DNA of 10,342 bases from NCBI GenBank assembly GCA_964617105.1, contig CAZTWC010000115.1:1-10342 (forward strand), given 5' to 3'. The notes beneath the pieces were generated by a model. The model saw only the letters and a program-made list of their open reading frames with translations. It was not told the origin of the DNA and made no database searches. Source of the stretch: CAZTWC01 sp964617105 [NCBI: uncultured Myxococcia bacterium] (lineage in GTDB: Bacteria; CAZTWC01). Below, piece by piece: positions 7,009 through 10,342 of this stretch; position 1 is the stretch's first letter, and each line of letters begins with the position of its first letter. Position numbers and translations under genes: made by a program.

Positions 7009-8100
7009 ATGAATATATTAAAATTACTCCCCTGGACAGGTACAAGATTTATCCTTTCATCATTATTTATATTTTTAGGTGTCCTACTTTTGCCTGCCTG
7101 GTTAAACTGGTCACACGCTGACCAAAAATCTTTAACGGTGACAGAAAGTGAATTTACTTCGCTGAAGACCAACCTGCTTAGTGGGGAGTCCTTTAAACTA
7201 AGAATAAGATGCGCCATGATGCTAGGTCGCACCGGGGACAAAAGAGCATATCAACCACTTTTAGGGGCTCTAAATGATGAACATTACACGGTCCGGGGAG
7301 CCGCTGCTATTGCCCTGGGAAATCTTCATAATTACGCTGCCATAATGCCTTTAATGGACCAACTGCACGATGTGGAACCTTATGTGATTAAAGAGGTAGA
7401 AAAAGCCCTGGAAAACATTGCAAAAAATCGGGCTGCCCTGCCATATTTAAAGGAAGCCTTGAATAACCCGGATGCTCAAATTCGTTTAAAAGCCGCCTTG
7501 CTGCTGGAAAATATTGAGGACAATGTGGGTCTGGAAACCATAGTAGAAGCATTGAGCGACAGCGATGATAAGGTCAGAGCAGTAGCCTCAGAAGTAATTC
7601 GTGGTTTAAATCCCATTCAGGCGGGTGAATTGCTGCTAAAGGCCCTCAATAACCCCAAGCACGATGTCAAGGTAGAGGCCATAAAAAGGCTGGGTAAACT
7701 CAAGGAGGAGAAGGCGATTAAACCGTTGGTGGCAATCCTGGAAAATAGCGTGGAGAGCAAAGAGGTATTCGAAGAATCACAAAAAACCCTTAATCTACTG
7801 AAGGGTTATCTCCGTTTTGATAACCTGTTAAATGCCTACCGCAATGAAAAAGATAAACACCAAAAGGCTCAAGCAATATTATTAATGGGTATTGAAGGTT
7901 CAAAAAAATCCTATCACGCCCTGGTAGCGGCCCTGAATGACAGGGATATCTATTTGCGAGGACGCGCTGCCATGGCCCTGCGTCAATTAAACGATTCACA
8001 AGCCATACCGATTTTGGACAGGATGCTAGGCGATCCTGCTAATCGCAGAATCTATCCAATTATCCAAAGCACCCTTAAAATTTTAAAACTTGGCCATTAG
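7009..8100 (+). CDS. Exported HEAT-repeat protein
   Basis: 363 residues. The N-terminus has basic residues (K5, R13) before a hydrophobic stretch (about 14-34) and a cleavage-like site SHA/DQ after A37, so a periplasmic location is likely; an uncleaved anchor is the alternative. From about residue 48 to the end it is a continuous array of roughly 30-residue HEAT/PBS-lyase-type helical repeats. Examples are RIRCAMMLGRTGD (65-77), TVRGAAAIALGNL (94-106), QIRLKAALLLENI (157-169), KVRAVASEVIRGL (188-200), DVKVEAIKRLGKL (219-231) and YLRGRAAMALRQL (315-327). Such arrays usually bind proteins, and no catalytic residues are evident. The ribosome site (AGAGAAG) is weak and close to the ATG, but the signal peptide begins exactly there. 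It heads a plus-strand pair with the CPBP gene 32 bp downstream. The binding partner is unknown. Confidence 0.85.
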   Translation: MNILKLLPWTGTRFILSSLFIFLGVLLLPAWLNWSHADQKSLTVTESEFTSLKTNLLSGESFKLRIRCAMMLGRTGDKRAYQPLLGALNDEHYTVRGAAAIALGNLHNYAAIMPLMDQLHDVEPYVIKEVEKALENIAKNRAALPYLKEALNNPDAQIRLKAALLLENIEDNVGLETIVEALSDSDDKVRAVASEVIRGLNPIQAGELLLKALNNPKHDVKVEAIKRLGKLKEEKAIKPLVAILENSVESKEVFEESQKTLNLLKGYLRFDNLLNAYRNEKDKHQKAQAILLMGIEGSKKSYHALVAALNDRDIYLRGRAAMALRQLNDSQAIPILDRMLGDPANRRIYPIIQSTLKILKLGH

Positions 8101-8132
8101 TCCGGCACAAAATAACTACTACCAATCCTTCT

Positions 8133-8687
8133 ATGGAGAAGCCTCAATTTCCTGGTTCTATCGTTGTCAAAGGTTTTATAGTTTATACTATATTTACCTT
8201 CCTAGCCCTTATTTGGAGCGGACTACGCGGAGATTTCAATCTACTCTATTTAACTGATCTGAGAAGCCTTAATATTTGGCGGGATTCCCTGATGGGCGCC
8301 GGGAGCGGATTGGCGGTGGTGCTGATTAGCAGAGTAATGCACCTCTATGTTCAGACTTTTCGCACTTTGAATCGAGAGTTTAAAAAAATTCTGGGGCCCC
8401 TGTCCACCGACGATTGCCTGCTGCTATCTTTTTTCAGCGCTATTGGGGAAGAGCTATTCTTCAGAGGTGCCATGCAGCCCGCTATAGGTCTGGTCTTGAC
8501 CAGTTTAATCTTCGGGCTGATGCATATTGGCGGAAAACGCTATATCCCCTGGACCATTTCAGCCATGGTGCTGGGATTTGTTTTAGGCGCCATGGCCGAT
8601 TACTCCGGTAACCTTCTGGCTCCCTTTATCGCCCACTTTACCATCAACTATTTCAACTTGCTTTTCCTGCAGAAGATAAAAGAATAG
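8133..8687 (+). CDS. CPBP-family intramembrane metalloprotease (CAAX protease/Rce1-like)
   Basis: 184-residue polytopic membrane protein with all conserved CPBP motifs: EELFFR (106-111, the EExxxR signature), FGLMH (127-131, FxxxH) and HFTIN (168-172, HxxxN). These glutamates and histidines form the active site in the Rce1/Abi family. Hydrophobic spans lie at about 12-29, 52-66, 96-104, 114-130, 140-156 and 162-180. Bacterial members act on membrane proteins in diverse roles such as bacteriocin immunity or protein processing, and this one cannot be placed. No Shine-Dalgarno sequence is visible before the ATG. The reading frame stays open upstream without another ATG, GTG or TTG as far as I followed it, so coupling to the HEAT gene or leader-independent initiation is possible. 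It is slightly small for the family but appears intact. Confidence 0.88.
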   Translation: MEKPQFPGSIVVKGFIVYTIFTFLALIWSGLRGDFNLLYLTDLRSLNIWRDSLMGAGSGLAVVLISRVMHLYVQTFRTLNREFKKILGPLSTDDCLLLSFFSAIGEELFFRGAMQPAIGLVLTSLIFGLMHIGGKRYIPWTISAMVLGFVLGAMADYSGNLLAPFIAHFTINYFNLLFLQKIKE

Positions 8688-8713
8688 AATTAATTTTTGA
8701 GCGGGCCCTAAGA

Positions 8714-9571
8714 CTATTTGCAATCCGGTGGCGGTATCAAAGCCATATTATCTATTAGCCTGGTTTGGCCGATTATTACCGCAATAAAGGCACGACAGGG
8801 ATTTTTTATCACTTCTACCGACTCCAAATTCTGGCCAAAAATTTCCAGGTAATCCAGTTCCAGTTGTTCAAATTGGGCCAAGTGCCGCCGCCCCAGTTGA
8901 AGAAGTGCTGCCACCTGTAGATTGCCTTTTGCCAGGGCCTGGTTAATTTGAGTCAGAGTAGCATACAACTCCCTGGCCAATTTGCGTTGAGCTGGTTTGA
9001 GGTAGGCGTTGCGCGAACTCATAGCCAACCTGTCCTGCTCCCGCACGATGGGAGCTCCGACAATCTCTATCTCCAGATGCAGATCTTCCGCCATCTTCTT
9101 TATGGTTAAAAGTTGCTGAAAATCCTTCTCTCCAAATACTGCCAGGTGTGGTTTTACAAGGTTGAATAACTTTAGCACCACTGTGCATACGCCTCGAAAA
9201 TGGATAGGCCTGGTTTTTCCGCACAACTCTCTGGTGATTTTCTCCACCCCGACAAAAGTCTGAAAATCGGCACCATACATCTGCTCGGCAGAAGGACAAA
9301 AAATAATATCTACCCCTTTTAGTAGGCATTTTCCCCTATCCCCTTCAAAATCAGCGGGATATTTGTCTAAATCCTCTTTCGGTCCAAATTGAGTAGGATT
9401 GACAAATATGGAAACCACCACCTTATCCGCTTTTTCCCGAGCCAGGTCCATGAGGCTCAAATGCCCCTGGTGCAGGTAGCCCATGGTAGGAACAAAAGCA
9501 ATTTTTTCCCCCTGCCGCCGAATTTGCTCGGCTTCCCTCTGCATCTGCTTTACATCGCTGATTATTTTCAT
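8714..9571 (-). CDS. panC: Pantothenate synthetase (pantoate--beta-alanine ligase)
   Basis: Condenses pantoate and beta-alanine with ATP to make pantothenate, the precursor of CoA and acyl carrier protein cofactors, in the cytoplasm. The length, 285 residues, is normal for the family. Diagnostic motifs are PTMGYLHQGHLSL (28-40, the HIGH-like nucleotide site with H34 and H37), FVNPTQFGPKEDLDKYP (56-72), HFRGVCTVVLKLFNLV (124-139), FGEKDFQQL (146-154) and REQDRLAMSSRNAYL (177-191). The C-terminal dimerisation region follows, with LDYLE at 239-243. It starts 16 bp after the panB stop, and its ribosome site overlaps that stop. It ends 26 bp from the convergent CPBP gene. No panD is found next to it. 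Confidence 0.97.
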   Translation of the reverse strand: MKIISDVKQMQREAEQIRRQGEKIAFVPTMGYLHQGHLSLMDLAREKADKVVVSIFVNPTQFGPKEDLDKYPADFEGDRGKCLLKGVDIIFCPSAEQMYGADFQTFVGVEKITRELCGKTRPIHFRGVCTVVLKLFNLVKPHLAVFGEKDFQQLLTIKKMAEDLHLEIEIVGAPIVREQDRLAMSSRNAYLKPAQRKLARELYATLTQINQALAKGNLQVAALLQLGRRHLAQFEQLELDYLEIFGQNLESVEVIKNPCRAFIAVIIGQTRLIDNMALIPPPDCK

Positions 9572-9583
9572 AAACAGACTCTA

Positions 9584-9589
9584 CTCCTC
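9584..9589 (-). promoter_or_regulatory. Shine-Dalgarno site of panC overlapping the panB stop codon
   Basis: On the minus strand GAGGAG overlaps the panB TGA stop (9588-9590) and lies 12 nt before the panC ATG at 9571. The overlap indicates translational coupling of the two genes. The spacer is longer than the usual 5-9 nt, which may lower independent initiation of panC. Confidence 0.6.
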
Positions 9590-10342
9590 AAAAACTATGC
9601 TCCGGGCCGGGAAATTCGCCCCCCTTGACCTCTTTTTGAAAGGATTTGACACAGTCGGTTATTATCTGGGCTCCGTTTAAATATTTCTTTAAAAATTTGG
9701 GCTGAAAATCGGGATCAAACCCTAGCAAATCGTAGATAACCAACACCTGGCCATCACAATTTGGACCGGCTCCGATCCCAATGGTAGGGATTGCCAAAGA
9801 GTCGGTAATCCCAGCGGCTAAATCGGCGGGAATCCCCTCCAATACCAAAGAGTAAATCCCCGCCTCTTCCAAGGCTTTAGCCTCGGCTAATATTTTCTCT
9901 GCTCCTCTTCGCTCCTTACCTTGCACCCGGTAACCCCCCATGGAATAAACCGACTGGGGCTTTAATCCAACATGGCCCATAACCGGAATACTAGCCCTGG
10001 TCAAAGCAGCCACTGTTTCGATTATCTCCCCGCCCCCTTCCAGTTTTACCGATTCTGCGCCCCCCTCTTTTATGGCTCGTCCACAATTGCAAATAGCCTG
10101 CTCTATTGAATGGTGGTAGGTCATAAAAGGCATATCAGCCACCAGGTGTGCCCTTTCAAGACCGCGGGAAACACACTGGCAGTGGTAGATAGTCTGCTCC
10201 AAAGTAACCGGTATGGTATTATCGTGTCCCTGGATCACCATTCCCAAAGAGTCACCCACCAGCAGCACCTCTATTCCAGTCCGGTCCAAAATCCGGCCAA
10301 AGGTGGCATCATAAGCAGTTAACATGGCAATCTTCTCCCCAC
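9588..10342 (-). CDS. panB: 3-methyl-2-oxobutanoate hydroxymethyltransferase, N-terminus cut by the window edge
   Basis: Transfers a hydroxymethyl group from 5,10-methylenetetrahydrofolate to 2-oxoisovalerate to give ketopantoate, the first committed step of pantothenate synthesis. About 250 residues are visible. Motifs numbered from the internal Met at 10323-10325 are LTAYDATFG (2-10), [15 protein letters not shown] (21-35, metal-binding D25), VADMPFMTY (62-70, metal-binding D64), VKLEGG (93-98, metal-binding E96), GHVGLKPQS (117-125), LEGIP (162-166, catalytic E163) and [14 protein letters not shown] (183-196). The ending FPGPEHSF is typical. The frame stays open to the right edge and reads GEKIA just before that Met, which matches the conserved family sequence, so the Met is internal and the true start lies outside the window, roughly 15-20 residues upstream. 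panC follows directly. Confidence 0.96.
   Translation of the reverse strand, partial: GEKIAMLTAYDATFGRILDRTGIEVLLVGDSLGMVIQGHDNTIPVTLEQTIYHCQCVSRGLERAHLVADMPFMTYHHSIEQAICNCGRAIKEGGAESVKLEGGGEIIETVAALTRASIPVMGHVGLKPQSVYSMGGYRVQGKERRGAEKILAEAKALEEAGIYSLVLEGIPADLAAGITDSLAIPTIGIGAGPNCDGQVLVIYDLLGFDPDFQPKFLKKYLNGAQIITDCVKSFQKEVKGGEFPGPEHSF

Noticed and set aside
8690-8716. GGGCCC-containing sequence between the convergent CPBP and panC genes as a terminator
   Set aside because: The palindrome has no loop, and extended arms mismatch after two pairs; there is a short run of T but no stable stem, so a bidirectional terminator is not supported.
10323-10325. Taking the ATG here as the panB start
   Set aside because: The frame continues to the window edge and encodes GEKIA directly before this Met, matching the conserved family sequence, so the Met is internal.

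Overview
The window looks like ordinary chromosomal DNA of a Gram-negative bacterium of moderate G+C. It encodes an outer-membrane-type beta-barrel protein with a signal peptide and a large exported hydrolase. The style of that hydrolase (a VolA-like N-terminal region, EF-hand-type calcium loops and Cys pairs) is one I associate with Deltaproteobacteria in the broad sense, such as Myxococcota and relatives. That placement is an inference, not a demonstrated assignment. I see no rRNA, tRNA, CRISPR array, insertion sequence or phage gene.

Layout. (1) Positions 18-6835, minus strand: three closely spaced genes in one direction. In order of transcription they are a 524-residue predicted outer-membrane beta-barrel protein, an 1113-residue exported alpha/beta hydrolase (GTG start) and a 613-residue long-chain acyl-CoA synthetase. 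The gaps are 18 and 41 bp. (2) Positions 6836-7008: an AT-rich divergent promoter region. It holds a good sigma-70-type promoter for the minus-strand operon and a perfect 8-8-8 inverted repeat, TATTGCAA-N8-TTGCAATA, that could be an operator. (3) Positions 7009-8687, plus strand: an exported HEAT-repeat protein followed by a CPBP-family intramembrane protease. (4) Positions 8714-10342, minus strand: panC and the 3' part of panB (pantothenate synthesis). panB runs off the right edge, and this pair converges on the CPBP gene.

How the genes may work together. The minus-strand trio reads as a lipid-use module. The exported hydrolase could release fatty acids from external lipids, the beta-barrel could pass substrate or product across the outer membrane or present the enzyme, and the acyl-CoA synthetase would activate the acids inside the cell. 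This parallels the VolA/FadL pair of Vibrio cholerae, but the barrel here does not look like FadL and an acyl-CoA ligase is included in the operon. It is the most interesting proposal in the window. The hydrolase also carries four back-to-back EF-hand-type calcium loops, further such loops near its active site, and a duplicated Cys-pair motif at its C-terminus. The HEAT/CPBP pair has no assignable pathway. panB-panC is a standard biosynthetic pair.
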